Positions 8,505-17,584 are shown, counted from the first letter of the stretch. The stretch is 64,000 nt of DNA from Pseudonocardia sp. T1-2H (GCF_038039215.1 NZ_JBBPCL010000001.1:2790001-2854000), one strand, 5' to 3'. Numbers and translations are program-made. Notes: a model not told the origin generated them from the letters alone.

Positions 8505-9241
8505 CCGTCCACTTCATCGGCGCAGGTCCGGGCGCCGTCGACCTCCTGACGATCCGCGCCCGGGACCTCATCGCCGCCTCGCCCGTCTGCCTCTACGCGG
8601 GCTCGCTCGTGCCGCCGGAGATGCTGGAGATCTGCCCGCCGGACGCCCGGACGGTCGACACCGCGCTCATGACGCTCGGCGAGATCGTCGAGGAGATGGA
8701 GCGGGCGCACGCCCACGGGCTCGACGTCGCGCGGCTCGCCTCCGGCGACCCGTCCGTCTTCTCGGCGATGGCCGAGCAGATGCGCCGTCTCGACGCCGCG
8801 GGCGTGCCCTACGACGTCTGTCCCGGGGTCCCGGCCTACGCCGCCGCGGCCGCCGCGCTGCGCCGCGAGCTGACCGTCCCGACCGTCGCGCAGACCGTCA
8901 CCCTCACCCGGATCGCCGCCCGGGCGACCCCGATGCCGGAGGGCGAGTCCCTGGCGGCGCTGGGCACGGCCGGGGGCACGCTCGTGCTGCACCTGGCGGT
9001 CCACCGGATCGACGAGCTGGTCAAGGAGCTCGTCCCGACCTACGGGACGGACTGCCCCGCGGCCGTCGTCGCGTACGCGTCGCGCGAGCACGAGATCGTC
9101 CTGCGCGGGCGGCTCGACGACATCGCGCACGCGGTGCACGACGCCGGCATCGAGCGGACCGCCGTCGTGATCGTCGGGCCCGCGCTGGCGGCGGAGCAGT
9201 TCCCGGACAGCCACCTCTACTCCGACACCCGATGCCGCTGA
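8501..9241 (+). CDS. cobM: Precorrin-4 C11-methyltransferase (CobM/CbiF)
   Basis: 246 residues in the uroporphyrin-III C-methyltransferase fold. The opening glycine-rich loop is FIGAGPGAVDLLTIR, and LASGDPSVFSAM and CPGVPAYAAAAA are typical of CobM. It transfers a methyl group from SAM to C11 of precorrin-4, giving precorrin-5. ATG 8501 overlaps the cobL stop (ATGA). Downstream, a 61-base gap with a hairpin-like repeat half separates it from cobK. Length and motifs fit the family without any gap. Confidence 0.95.
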   Translation: MTVHFIGAGPGAVDLLTIRARDLIAASPVCLYAGSLVPPEMLEICPPDARTVDTALMTLGEIVEEMERAHAHGLDVARLASGDPSVFSAMAEQMRRLDAAGVPYDVCPGVPAYAAAAAALRRELTVPTVAQTVTLTRIAARATPMPEGESLAALGTAGGTLVLHLAVHRIDELVKELVPTYGTDCPAAVVAYASREHEIVLRGRLDDIAHAVHDAGIERTAVVIVGPALAAEQFPDSHLYSDTRCR

Positions 9242-9244
9242 CCT

Positions 9245-9283
9245 GTGCGCGCGCAGCCTCGCCGGAACCGGTCTGCGTCCGCA
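9245..9283. repeat. Degenerate palindromic repeat between cobM and cobK
   Basis: The 17 bases at 9245-9261 differ by one base from the left arm of the perfect hairpin at 58360-58399 (GTGCGNGCGCAGCCTCG). The right arm has decayed to fragments of TGCG and CGCAC. It lies in a 61-base gap inside an operon, so it is more likely a remnant of a dispersed palindrome than a working terminator. Confidence 0.4.
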
Positions 9284-9302
9284 CGAACCCGGCTGACCTG
9301 CG

Positions 9303-10064
9303 ATGACGGGCCCACGGGTCCTCGTCCTGGGCGGGACCTCCGACGCCCGTGGGCTCGCGACGCTGCTGGACGGGCGGGCACGGGTCACGTCGTCGCTGGC
9401 CGGGCGCGTGCGCGAGCCGGTGCTGCCGCCGGGGGAGGTGCGGATCGGCGGGTTCGGCGGCGTGCCGGGCCTGATCGAGTACCTGCGGGAGTCCGGGACC
9501 GACGTGATCGTCGACGCGACCCACCCCTTCGCGGCGCAGATGACCGCACACGCGGCGGCGGCGTCCCGCGCGACGGGGATCCCACTGGTCCTGCTGCGCC
9601 GCCCCGGGTGGGCGGTGGATCCGGGCTGGACGTGCGTGCCCTCCCTGGCTGCGGCGGCGGCGGTCCTCCCGGGGCTCGGGCGCCGGATCTTCCTCACCAC
9701 CGGTCGTCAGGACCTGGCGACCTTCGCGGGCCTCGACGACCTCTGGTTCCTCGTCCGCTCCGTCGACCCGCCGTCCGGCCCGACACCGCGGCGCATGTAC
9801 GCCGTCCTCGACCGCGGCCCGTTCACCGTCGAGGGCGAGCTGGCCCTGATGCGGGAGCACGCGATCGACGTCCTGGTGACGAAGGACAGCGGCGGCGCCA
9901 TGACCGCCGCGAAACTCGAGGCGGCCCGCGCCCTGGATCTCCCGGTCGTGATCGTCAGCCGGCCGCCGCTCCCACCCGGCTTCGTGCACGTCCGAACCCC
10001 CGGTGAGTGCGTAGCCCTTCTAGAACGGGGCTACGCGCTCACGACCCCGCCCGAGCTGGGATAA
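9303..10064 (+). CDS. cobK: Precorrin-6A reductase (CobK/CbiJ)
   Basis: 253 residues. The nucleotide-binding start is VLVLGGTSDARGLA, followed by the family motif DATHPFAAQMT (residues about 78-88) and FLTTGRQDLATF. The enzyme uses NADPH to reduce precorrin-6A to precorrin-6B, the substrate for the CobL step, so it fits directly with cobL and cobM upstream. ATG 9303 follows shortly after a GCTGACCTGCG stretch with only a weak ribosome site, so it may depend on upstream translation. Its end overlaps the convergent cobIJ gene by 34 bases. Confidence 0.94.
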   Translation: MTGPRVLVLGGTSDARGLATLLDGRARVTSSLAGRVREPVLPPGEVRIGGFGGVPGLIEYLRESGTDVIVDATHPFAAQMTAHAAAASRATGIPLVLLRRPGWAVDPGWTCVPSLAAAAAVLPGLGRRIFLTTGRQDLATFAGLDDLWFLVRSVDPPSGPTPRRMYAVLDRGPFTVEGELALMREHAIDVLVTKDSGGAMTAAKLEAARALDLPVVIVSRPPLPPGFVHVRTPGECVALLERGYALTTPPELG

Positions 10065-11596
10065 CTGCGCGGGGTGAAGACGGTCGTGCGGCCGTTGCGG
10101 ATGACCACCCGGGTCGTGGACGAGCCGATGATCAGCAGGGTGCGCATGTCGACCTGCTCCGGGTCCAGGTCCGCCAGTGTGGTGACGGTGATCCGCTCGC
10201 CGGCCCCCCCGACGTCCCGGCCGAGGACCACCGGGGTCTGCGGGGCGCGGTGCTCCAGCAGGACGTCGCGGGCCGCGCCGACCTGCCACGGGCGGGCCTT
10301 CGAGCGCGGGTTGTAGATCGCGATCGCGAGGTCCGCCTTCGCTGCCGCGGCCAGCCGGGCCGCCACGACGTCCCAGGGCTTGAGCCGGTCGGACAGCGAG
10401 ATCATCGCGTAGTCGTGCCCCAGCGGGGCCCCGACGGCCGCGGCGACGGCCTGGGCCGCGGTCAGCCCGGGCAGCACCCGCACCGGGACGCCCAGGTACT
10501 TCTCCCCCGACGCCACCTCGAGCACCGCGGTCGCCATCGCGAAGACGCCCGGGTCGCCGGCGCTCACGACGGCCACCGACCGGCCCGACGCGGCCAGGTC
10601 CAGCGCGTGCGCGGCCCGCTCGGCCTCGACGCGGTTGTCGCTGGCGTGCCGGGTCTGCCGGGGGTTCGGCGGGACGCGATCGAGGTAGGGCCCGTACCCG
10701 ACGAGATCGTCCGCGGCGGCGAGGGCGGCCGCCACCTGCGGGGTCAGCCAGTCCCGGCCCGCGGGACCGGTGCCGACCACGACGACCTCGCCGGTCCCCG
10801 CGCGCGGCTGCTGCACCACCTGCTCACCGACGCGCGGCTGCTCGGACACCTCGTCCGGGACCGAGGAGGCGACCTCGCCCGGCAGCACCGCGAGCGAGAA
10901 GTAGGGAACCGACCCGGGGTCGACGTCGGCCAGCCGCCCGGTGCGCTGCCCGTCCATCGTGGCGCGCTCGACGAACCAGGCGTCGTCGAGCTTCCCGGCG
11001 TCGGCGAAGGCGCCGCGGACGTTGCCGAAGGTGCGGCCGAGCTTCATGACGGCCGCGGAGTCCGTCTGCGCCAGGCGCCGCGCCAGCTCCTCGCGCGGCA
11101 GCGTCCCCGGCAGGATCGTGAGCACCTCGTCCCGCTCCACCAGCGGCTGGCCGAGCGCGGCCGCGGCGGCGCTCACCGAGGTGACCCCCGGGACCACCTC
11201 GGCGTGGAAGCGCCCGGCGAGCCGCTTGTGCATGTGCATGTAGGAGCCGTAGAAGAGCGGGTCCCCCTCGGCGAGGAGCACGACGTCCCGGCCCGCCTGC
11301 AGGTGTGCCGCGAGGCGTTCGGCGGCCTCGGCGTAGAACTCGTCGATCGCGCCCTGGTAGCCGCCGGGGTGGTCAGTGGTCTCCGTGGTGACCGGGTAGA
11401 CCAGCGCCTCCTCGATCTGGCCCCCCCGCAGATGCGGCTCGGCGATCCGACGCGCGATCGAGCGGCCGTGCCGCGCGGAGTGGTAGGCGACGACGTCGGC
11501 GGCGCCGATCAGCCGGGCAGCCTTGATCGTGACGAGTTCGGGATCGCCGGGGCCGAGGCCCACCCCGTACAGGGTTCCGGGGCGCGGTACTGACAT
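10031..11596 (-). CDS. cobIJ: Fused precorrin-2 C20-methyltransferase / precorrin-3B C17-methyltransferase (CobIJ)
   Basis: 521 residues with two tetrapyrrole methylase domains. The CobI half (about 1-240) opens GTLYGVGLGPGDPELVTIKA and includes LLAEGDPLFYGSYMHM. The CobJ half (about 270-515) has VVVVGTGPAGRDWLTPQ, VVSAGDPGVFAMA and IYNPRSKARPWQ. The linker between is Gln/Val/Pro-rich. CobI makes precorrin-3A; CobJ contracts the ring to precorrin-4 after CobG has acted. The fusion is common in actinobacteria. It is the last gene of the leftward cobG-cobH-cobIJ operon, six bases after cobH, and converges on cobK with a 34-base overlap. Confidence 0.95.
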   Translation of the reverse strand: MSVPRPGTLYGVGLGPGDPELVTIKAARLIGAADVVAYHSARHGRSIARRIAEPHLRGGQIEEALVYPVTTETTDHPGGYQGAIDEFYAEAAERLAAHLQAGRDVVLLAEGDPLFYGSYMHMHKRLAGRFHAEVVPGVTSVSAAAAALGQPLVERDEVLTILPGTLPREELARRLAQTDSAAVMKLGRTFGNVRGAFADAGKLDDAWFVERATMDGQRTGRLADVDPGSVPYFSLAVLPGEVASSVPDEVSEQPRVGEQVVQQPRAGTGEVVVVGTGPAGRDWLTPQVAAALAAADDLVGYGPYLDRVPPNPRQTRHASDNRVEAERAAHALDLAASGRSVAVVSAGDPGVFAMATAVLEVASGEKYLGVPVRVLPGLTAAQAVAAAVGAPLGHDYAMISLSDRLKPWDVVAARLAAAAKADLAIAIYNPRSKARPWQVGAARDVLLEHRAPQTPVVLGRDVGGAGERITVTTLADLDPEQVDMRTLLIIGSSTTRVVIRNGRTTVFTPRSYPSSGGVVSA

Positions 11597-11602
11597 CTCT
11601 GG

Positions 11603-12229
11603 CTACTCCTGCTCGCTGGCCAGCGCGTTCAGCGCGGCGGCGGTGATCGCGGAACCGCCGCGACGGCCGTGCACGACGAGGAACTCCAGGTCGGTGCGCT
11701 CGGACAGGGCCTGCTTGGACTCCGCGGCGCCGATGAAGCCGACCGGGATGCCGAGGACCGCGGCGGGCCGGGGCGCGCCGGCGTCGATCATGTCGAGCAG
11801 GTGGAACAGGGCCGTCGGCGCGTTCCCGACGGCGACGACGGCGCCGTCGAGCTTGTCCCGCCACAGCTCCAGCGCGGCGGCCGAACGGGTGGTCCCGAGG
11901 TCGCGCGCGAGGTCCGGGACCCGGGGATCGCGCAGCGTGCAGAGCACCTCGTTGTCGCACGGCAGCCGGGCCCGGGTGACGCCGGAGGCGACCATCATCG
12001 CGTCGCAGAGGATCGGGGCACCGTTGCGCAGTGCCTCGCGCGCCTGCCCGACGACGTCCGCCGAGTAGCCGATGTCCGCGGGGAGATCGACCTGCCCGCA
12101 CGCGTGGATCATGCGGACGGCCAGGTACGCGACGTCCGGGGGCAGGCCCGTCAGGTCCGCCTCCGCCCGGATCGTGGCGAAGGAACGGCGATAGATCTCG
12201 GCGCCGTCGCGGAGGTAGTCGGTGCTCAT
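11603..12229 (-). CDS. cobH: Precorrin-8X methylmutase (CobH/CbiC)
   Basis: 208 residues. His42 in the RMIHACGQ motif corresponds to the known catalytic His of this family. [15 protein letters not shown] and the end motif [19 protein letters not shown] are diagnostic. It moves the C11 methyl group to C12, turning precorrin-8X into hydrogenobyrinate. The start was set at ATG 12229 because it overlaps the cobG stop (ATGA) and because the extra codons upstream are Arg/Pro-rich, read out of the cobG frame. Six bases separate its stop from cobIJ. Family length is normal. Confidence 0.95.
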   Translation of the reverse strand: MSTDYLRDGAEIYRRSFATIRAEADLTGLPPDVAYLAVRMIHACGQVDLPADIGYSADVVGQAREALRNGAPILCDAMMVASGVTRARLPCDNEVLCTLRDPRVPDLARDLGTTRSAAALELWRDKLDGAVVAVGNAPTALFHLLDMIDAGAPRPAAVLGIPVGFIGAAESKQALSERTDLEFLVVHGRRGGSAITAAALNALASEQE

Positions 12230-13412
12230 GGCTGAGTCCTTGCGAGTGCGGTGAGGAGGTCCGGCACGGGTGTGCCGTCGATCGCGTAGCGGCCGTCGGG
12301 CCGGGCGACGACGTCGGTGTGCGGTCCGTGCGGCGCGCCGCAGCGTCGCTCGCAGCCGACCACGTGGGCGGTCGTCGTGACCCCCAGCTCGAGGAGCGCT
12401 CGGGCGTCCGCCCGGACGTCGGCGTGGGCCTTCGCGCAGCCCGGACGCCCGGCGCAGGCGCTGACGCCGAGGGCGGGGTGGTCGGGGTCGACGACGAGAC
12501 CGCCGGCGCGCAGGGCGTCGCGGGCGCCCGGCGCGGGGGAGGGGAGGACGATCGTGCGCCACGGGGTGACGATCGCGGGGTCGCTCGTGTCCGCGAGCGC
12601 GCGGAGCTGCCCGGCGGACAGCTCCCCGAGCACGGGTGCGACGCCCAGCGCGCGCTCGCCGATCGGCCCGACAGGCGCAGCGTGATCACGATCCGGGGAG
12701 CCGGCCCGCCCCGGGACGTCGCTGCCGCTCCCGGCATCGTGATCTTCGTCAAGCGCGGCGGCGATCCGTCCCGGGGCATCGGCAAGCTCCCGGACGCGCC
12801 AGGCCTGAACCTCGTCCGCGGCGCGCAGCGTGAGAAACACCTCAGCGGCGGTGAGCAGCAGCCCGGGCGCGTCCTGCCGGCTGGCCCTCACGTCCGTCGT
12901 CACCCCCGCGACCTGCAGGAACCCTTCCGACGGATCCGTGGCGACCCAGCACAGGTCCGGCTCCTCCGCCGCCACGTCCCCCGCCCGTCGTCGAAGGCGA
13001 AGAGGATCCGGCCCGGCAGCGAGGCGAGGCCCGGACGTGTGCACAGGCCCTCGTCGAAGGCGGAGGCGAGCCCCCGAACGTCCGCCAGACCGCCGTGCAG
13101 ACCGCTCAGCGGAGAGGCCAGGACGTTCCGCACGCGCTCGTGCGAGGGGGCGGGGACGAGACCGGCGTCGACCAACCGGGAGACCAGCCGCGGATCGTCC
13201 CGGTCGAGGCCCCTGAGCTGCAGGTTCCCCCGCGACGTCAGGTGCGCCGCGCCGTCGCCGAGATCCTCCGCGCAGGAGGCCAGCACCCGGAGCTGGGCCG
13301 CCGTCACGACCCCGCCCGGCAGCCGGACGCGGGCGAGCGCGCCGTCGGCCGCGTCGTGCGGCGCGAGGACGCCGGGACAGGCGTCGGCGCGGGTCCGGAC
13401 CGGGAGGGGCAC
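12226..13412 (-). pseudogene. cobG: Precorrin-3B synthase (CobG), split by a one-base frame change
   Basis: CobG is a sulfite/nitrite-reductase-like Fe-S enzyme that uses oxygen to make precorrin-3B, the step that defines the aerobic route. The N-terminal part reads from GTG 13412 with LTSRGNLQLRG. The C-terminal part reads to 12226 with the 4Fe-4S motif CAGRPGC and then [10 protein letters not shown]. The two parts are in different frames. They join cleanly if one G is added to the G-run (C at 12978-12982 on the plus strand), giving FAFDDGRGDVAAEE. Either the assembly lost a base in a homopolymer or the gene is broken. The C-terminal half also carries an in-frame palindromic insertion at 12684-12744. 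It is the first gene of the leftward operon. Confidence 0.85.
12684..12744. repeat. Palindromic repeat inserted inside cobG
   Basis: Arms GATCACGATCCGGGGAGC (12684-12701) and GCTCCCGGCATCGTGATC (12727-12744) are inverted copies with two mismatches around a 25-base loop. The same arms occur at 43821-43881. In cobG the element encodes an Asp/Gly/Ser-rich stretch of about 20 residues (EDHDAGSGSDVPGRAG), placed just before [12 protein letters not shown], where other CobG proteins (from memory) have only a short linker. Confidence 0.65.
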
Positions 13413-13484
13413 GGGGTCACTGTAAACACGCCCCGTCGGCTTGACGCGCGGTCAGCTCGTTGCGGACAGTGGTCTGCGACAACC

Positions 13485-13634
13485 ACATAGGGCGCGTGGG
13501 TCCAGGAAGCCGGTGCGAGTCCGGCGCGGTCCCGCCACTGTCACCGGGGAGCGAACCCCGCCACACGCCACTGGTCCGCGAGGGTCGGGAAGGCCGGGGC
13601 GAGCACCGATCCGGGAGCCAGGACACTGCCCCAC
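13485..13634 (+). promoter_or_regulatory. Cobalamin riboswitch upstream of cobN
   Basis: The B12 box is clear: GGAAGCCGGTGCGAGTCC followed by GGCGCGGTCCCGCCACTGT (13505-13541). Further on come GGGTCGGGAAGGCCGG and the closing block GAGCCAGGACACTGCC near 13615-13630. These are the conserved parts of the adenosylcobalamin aptamer. It lies in the gap between the divergent cobG and cobN genes and reads in the direction of cobN. Cobalamin binding would be expected to reduce cobN expression. Exact ends are estimated. Confidence 0.92.
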
Positions 13635-13640
13635 GCACCT

Positions 13641-13658
13641 GTGCGCGCCCGCGCGCAC
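13641..13658 (+). terminator. GC hairpin after the cobalamin aptamer (possible expression platform)
   Basis: GTGCGCGC and GCGCGCAC form a perfect 8-bp stem around CC just after the aptamer and about 80 bases before cobN. No U-run follows, as is usual in high-GC actinobacteria. It could be the terminator half of the riboswitch or simply a stable leader hairpin. Confidence 0.4.
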
Positions 13659-13737
13659 GACCGTTCTGACCTGGGACGAGGATCCCGAGGAAGGCTGTAG
13701 CTGTGACGTGCTGTGCCGCGCGCCGGGAGTGCTCCCG

Positions 13738-16700
13738 GTGATCCTGCTCCTCTCGACGTCCGACACGGACCTGCTCTCGGCCCGCGCCTCGGACGCGGAC
13801 TACCGGCTCGCCAACCCCAACCGCGTGCTGCTCGACGAGCTCCCGGCCATGGCGGCCGAGGCGGACGTCGTGGTCGTCCGGGTGCTCGGCGGCTACCGGT
13901 ACTGGGAGGAGGGGCTGGACGTCCTGCGCCGCTCCGACACCCCGCTCGTCGCGCTCGGCGGCGAGATGGCGCCGGACGCCGAGATGATGGCGCTGTCGTC
14001 GGTCCCCGCGGGCGTCGCGGCGGAAGCGCACACCTACCTCGCGCAGGGCGGCACGGACAACCTCGCACAGCTGCACGCGTTCCTCAGCGACACCGTCCTG
14101 CTCACCGGTGAGGGCTTCGCGCCGCCGGTCGCGCTGCCGGAGTGGGGGGTCCTCGAGCGGCCCGCCGCCGAGATCGACGGGCCGACCGTCGCGGTGCTCT
14201 TCTACCGTGCCCAGCAGATCGCCGGGAACACCGCCTACATCGAGGCGCTCTGCCGGGCGATCGAAGCCAAGGGAGCGCGGCCGCTCCCGATCTTCTGCGC
14301 GTCGCTGCGGCAGGCCCCGGCCGCGCTGCTGGACACGCTCCGGGACGCCGACGCCATGATCGTCACGGTGCTCGCGGCGGGCGGCACCAAGCCCGCCTCG
14401 GCGCAGGCCGGCGGCGAGGACGAGGAGTGGGACGTCGCCGAGCTCGCCGCGCTCGACGTCCCGATCCTGCAGGGTCTGTGCCTCACCTCCAGCCGCGCCA
14501 CCTGGGAGGACAACGACGACGGGCTGTCTCCGCTGGACGTCGCCACGCAGGTCGCGGTCCCGGAGTTCGACGGCCGGCTGATCACCGTCCCGTTCTCGTT
14601 CAAGGAGATCGACGCGGACGGGCTCAGCGTCTACGTGCCCGATCACGAGCGCGCGCTCCGGGTCGCCGGGATCGCCGTGCGGCACGCGCTGCTGCGGCGC
14701 ATCCCGAACGCGGACAAGAAGATCGTGCTGATGCTGAGCGCGTACCCGACCAAGCATGCGCGCATCGGCAACGCCGTCGGGCTGGACACGCCGGCCAGCA
14801 CCGTCGCCCTGCTGAAGGCCATGGACGAGGCGGGCTACGACGTCGGCGAGTTCCCGGGCGTCACGGCGCAGGACGGCGACGCGCTGATCCACGCGCTCAT
14901 CGAGGCGGGCGGGCAGGACCCGGACTGGCTCACCGAGGAGAAGCTCGCGGGCAACCCGATCCGCATCTCCGCGGTGCAGTACCGGCGCTGGTTCGACACC
15001 CTGCCCGAGGATTTGCGCGCGGGCGTCGAGGAGCACTGGGGACCCGCGCCCGGCGAGCTCTACGTGCAGGACGGGGACATCGTCGTGGCGGCGCTCCGTT
15101 CGGGGAACGTCACGCTGATCGTGCAGCCGCCGCGCGGGTTCGGCGAGAACCCGGTCGCGATCTACCACGACCCGGACCTGCCGCCGTCGCACCACTACCT
15201 GGCGGCCTACCGCTGGCTCGCCGCGCCGGTGAGCGACGGGGGGTTCGGCGCCGACGCCGTCGTGCACATCGGCAAGCACGGCAACCTCGAGTGGCTGCCC
15301 GGCAAGACGCTCGGGATGAGCGCCTCCTGCGGCACCGACGCCGCGCTCGGCGACCTGCCCCTGATCTACCCCTTCCTGGTCAACGACCCGGGCGAGGGCA
15401 CGCAGGCCAAGCGCCGGGCGCACGCCACGCTCGTCGACCACCTGATCCCGCCGATGGCCCGCGCCGAGACCTACGGGGACATCTCCCGCCTCGAGCAGCT
15501 CCTCGACGAGCACGCGAACATCTCCGCGCTGGACCCGGGCAAGCTGCCGGCGATCCGCCAGCAGATCTGGACGCTGATGCAGGCGGCCAAGCTGGACCAC
15601 GACCTCGGGCTGTCCGAGCGCCCGCACGAGGCCGAGTTCGACGACTTCCTGTTACACGTCGACGGCTGGCTGTGCGAGATCAAGGACGTCCAGATCCGCG
15701 ACGGTCTGCACGTCCTCGGGCTCGCGCCGACCGGGGACACCCGGGTGGACCTCGTCCTCGCGATGCTGCGGGCCCGGCAGATGTGGGGCGGCGAGCAGAA
15801 CGTGCCCGGCCTGCGCGAGGCGCTCGGGCTCGTCGAGGACGGGAGCGAGCAGAAGGCCAGGGTCGACGAGGTGGAGGCCCTCGCACACGCCCTCGTCGCG
15901 GACATGGAGGCTGCCGCCTGGGATGCCGGCGCCGCGCCGGGGATCGTCGCGTCCCGACTCGCGCGGGCCCAGACCGCGACTCGCGCGGGCCGTGACCCCG
16001 ACTCGCGCGGTCTCACACCCCGACTCGCGGGGTCGCAGATCGCGACTCGCGGGGATGGCGCCGAGACCCCCGCGAGTCGGGGTCTCGCGCCGCCCGAGTC
16101 GGGGTCTGTGGCCGGGTCCGGCGTCGCCGAAACGGTGGAGACGATCCTGCGGTTCGCCGCCGACGAGGTGATCCCGCGGCTCGCGGAGACCTCGCAGGAG
16201 ATCGCGCGGGTGCTGCACGCGCTGAACGGCGGGTTCATCCCGGCCGGTCCCTCCGGCTCACCGCTGCGCGGGCTGATCAACGTGCTCCCGACCGGCCGGA
16301 ACTTCTACTCCGTCGACCCGAAGGCCGTCCCGTCGAAGCTCGCCTGGGAGACCGGGCTGGCGATGGCGGAGTCGCTGGTCGAGCGGTACCGCAGCGACCA
16401 CGACGGGGAGTACCCGCGCTCCGTCGGCCTGTCCGTCTGGGGCACCAGCGCGATGCGGACGAGCGGCGACGACGTCGCGGAGGTCTTCGCGCTGCTCGGC
16501 GTCCGGCCGGTCTGGGACGAGGCCAGCCGCCGGGTCACCCGGCTCGAGGTGATCGACCTCGACGAGCTGGGCCGCCCGCGCATCGACGTCACGGTCCGCA
16601 TCTCCGGTTTCTTCCGGGACGCGTTCCCGCACGTCCTGGCCCTGCTCGACGACGCGGTGCAGCTCGTCGCGAACCTCGACGAGACCGCCGAGCAGAACTT

Positions 16701-17478
16701 CGTGAAGGCCCACGTCACGCTCGACGAGCAGCGCACCGGCGACCGGCGGCGCGCCACCACGCGGATCTTCGGCTCCAAGCCGGGGACCTACGGGGCGGGC
16801 CTGCTCCAGCTCGTCGACTCCCGGAGCTGGCGCGACGATGCCGACCTCGCCGAGGTCTACACGACCTGGGGCGGCTACGCCTACGGCCGTGGGCTCGACG
16901 GCGCGCCCGCCCGCGACGACATGGAGACCGCCTACCGGCGGATCACGGTGGCGGCGAAGAACACCGACACCCGCGAGCACGACATCGCGGACTCCGACGA
17001 CTACTACCAGTACCACGGCGGCATGATCGCCACGGTCCGCGCGCTCACCGGCTCTGCGCCCGAGGCGTACGTCGGGGACTCGACCCGGCCCGAGGCGGTC
17101 CGGACCCGGACGCTGCACGAGGAGACCGCGCGCGTCTTCCGGGCGCGGGTGGTGAACCCGCGCTGGATCGAGGCGATGCGCCGCCACGGGTACAAGGGCG
17201 CCTTCGAGATGGCCGCGACGGTGGACTACCTGTTCGGCTGGGACGCGACCACCGGCGTCGTCGCCGACTGGCAGTACGAGAAGCTCAGCGAGACCTACGT
17301 CCTGGACCCGGACAACCGCAAGTTCCTCTCCGAGTCCAACCCGTGGGCGCTGCACGGCATGGCCGAACGCCTGCTCGAGGCCGCGGAGCGCGGGCTGTGG
17401 GAGGCGCCGGAGCAGGCCACTCTGGACGCGCTGCGGCAGGCCTACCTGGAGACCGAGGGCGACCTCGAGGAGGAGTAG
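13738..17478 (+). CDS. cobN: Cobaltochelatase subunit CobN
   Basis: A protein of about 1246 residues, the large subunit of the ATP-dependent aerobic cobaltochelatase that inserts cobalt into hydrogenobyrinate a,c-diamide. Family blocks are visible: VILLLSTSDTDLLSARAS at the start, HIGKHGNLEWLPGK (near residue 510), PTGRNFYSVDPKAVPS (near 853) and NPWALHGMAERLLEA near the end. GTG 13738 was chosen because it begins this conserved block and CGGGAG lies eight bases upstream; GTG 13729 and 13708 are alternatives. Residues about 737-791 are translated from a 22-bp repeat array and have no place in the family. They fall in a linker before FAADEVIPRL, so the enzyme may still work. A cobalamin riboswitch precedes it. 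Confidence 0.95.
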   Translation: MILLLSTSDTDLLSARASDADYRLANPNRVLLDELPAMAAEADVVVVRVLGGYRYWEEGLDVLRRSDTPLVALGGEMAPDAEMMALSSVPAGVAAEAHTYLAQGGTDNLAQLHAFLSDTVLLTGEGFAPPVALPEWGVLERPAAEIDGPTVAVLFYRAQQIAGNTAYIEALCRAIEAKGARPLPIFCASLRQAPAALLDTLRDADAMIVTVLAAGGTKPASAQAGGEDEEWDVAELAALDVPILQGLCLTSSRATWEDNDDGLSPLDVATQVAVPEFDGRLITVPFSFKEIDADGLSVYVPDHERALRVAGIAVRHALLRRIPNADKKIVLMLSAYPTKHARIGNAVGLDTPASTVALLKAMDEAGYDVGEFPGVTAQDGDALIHALIEAGGQDPDWLTEEKLAGNPIRISAVQYRRWFDTLPEDLRAGVEEHWGPAPGELYVQDGDIVVAALRSGNVTLIVQPPRGFGENPVAIYHDPDLPPSHHYLAAYRWLAAPVSDGGFGADAVVHIGKHGNLEWLPGKTLGMSASCGTDAALGDLPLIYPFLVNDPGEGTQAKRRAHATLVDHLIPPMARAETYGDISRLEQLLDEHANISALDPGKLPAIRQQIWTLMQAAKLDHDLGLSERPHEAEFDDFLLHVDGWLCEIKDVQIRDGLHVLGLAPTGDTRVDLVLAMLRARQMWGGEQNVPGLREALGLVEDGSEQKARVDEVEALAHALVADMEAAAWDAGAAPGIVASRLARAQTATRAGRDPDSRGLTPRLAGSQIATRGDGAETPASRGLAPPESGSVAGSGVAETVETILRFAADEVIPRLAETSQEIARVLHALNGGFIPAGPSGSPLRGLINVLPTGRNFYSVDPKAVPSKLAWETGLAMAESLVERYRSDHDGEYPRSVGLSVWGTSAMRTSGDDVAEVFALLGVRPVWDEASRRVTRLEVIDLDELGRPRIDVTVRISGFFRDAFPHVLALLDDAVQLVANLDETAEQNFVKAHVTLDEQRTGDRRRATTRIFGSKPGTYGAGLLQLVDSRSWRDDADLAEVYTTWGGYAYGRGLDGAPARDDMETAYRRITVAAKNTDTREHDIADSDDYYQYHGGMIATVRALTGSAPEAYVGDSTRPEAVRTRTLHEETARVFRARVVNPRWIEAMRRHGYKGAFEMAATVDYLFGWDATTGVVADWQYEKLSETYVLDPDNRKFLSESNPWALHGMAERLLEAAERGLWEAPEQATLDALRQAYLETEGDLEEE
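15948..16110. repeat. Array of 22-bp repeats inside cobN
   Basis: Five direct 22-bp units start at 15948, 15970, 15992, 16014 and 16036, each with core CGACTCGCG. A nine-base gap follows, then two inverted units at 16067-16088 and 16089-16110 (core CGAGTCGG). Because 22 is not a multiple of three, successive units are read in different frames (SRLARA, TATRAG, DPDSRG, TPRLAG, IATRG). Unit four and the first inverted unit can pair over at least 16 bases. Confidence 0.85.
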
Positions 17479-17584
17479 CCCGCAGGGGCGGCCGAGGCGG
17501 GGGAGCGGCCCTCGGTGCTTGACGGATTCGGTGTCGATCGAAATAGTTCAGATCGACAGTAAGACTCTCGACGAGGGAGCCGCC

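Noticed and set aside
13441..13737. An N-terminal extension of CobN across the riboswitch
   Set aside because: The frame is open, but the RNA is a cobalamin aptamer and the CobN family starts at ILLLSTSDTD.
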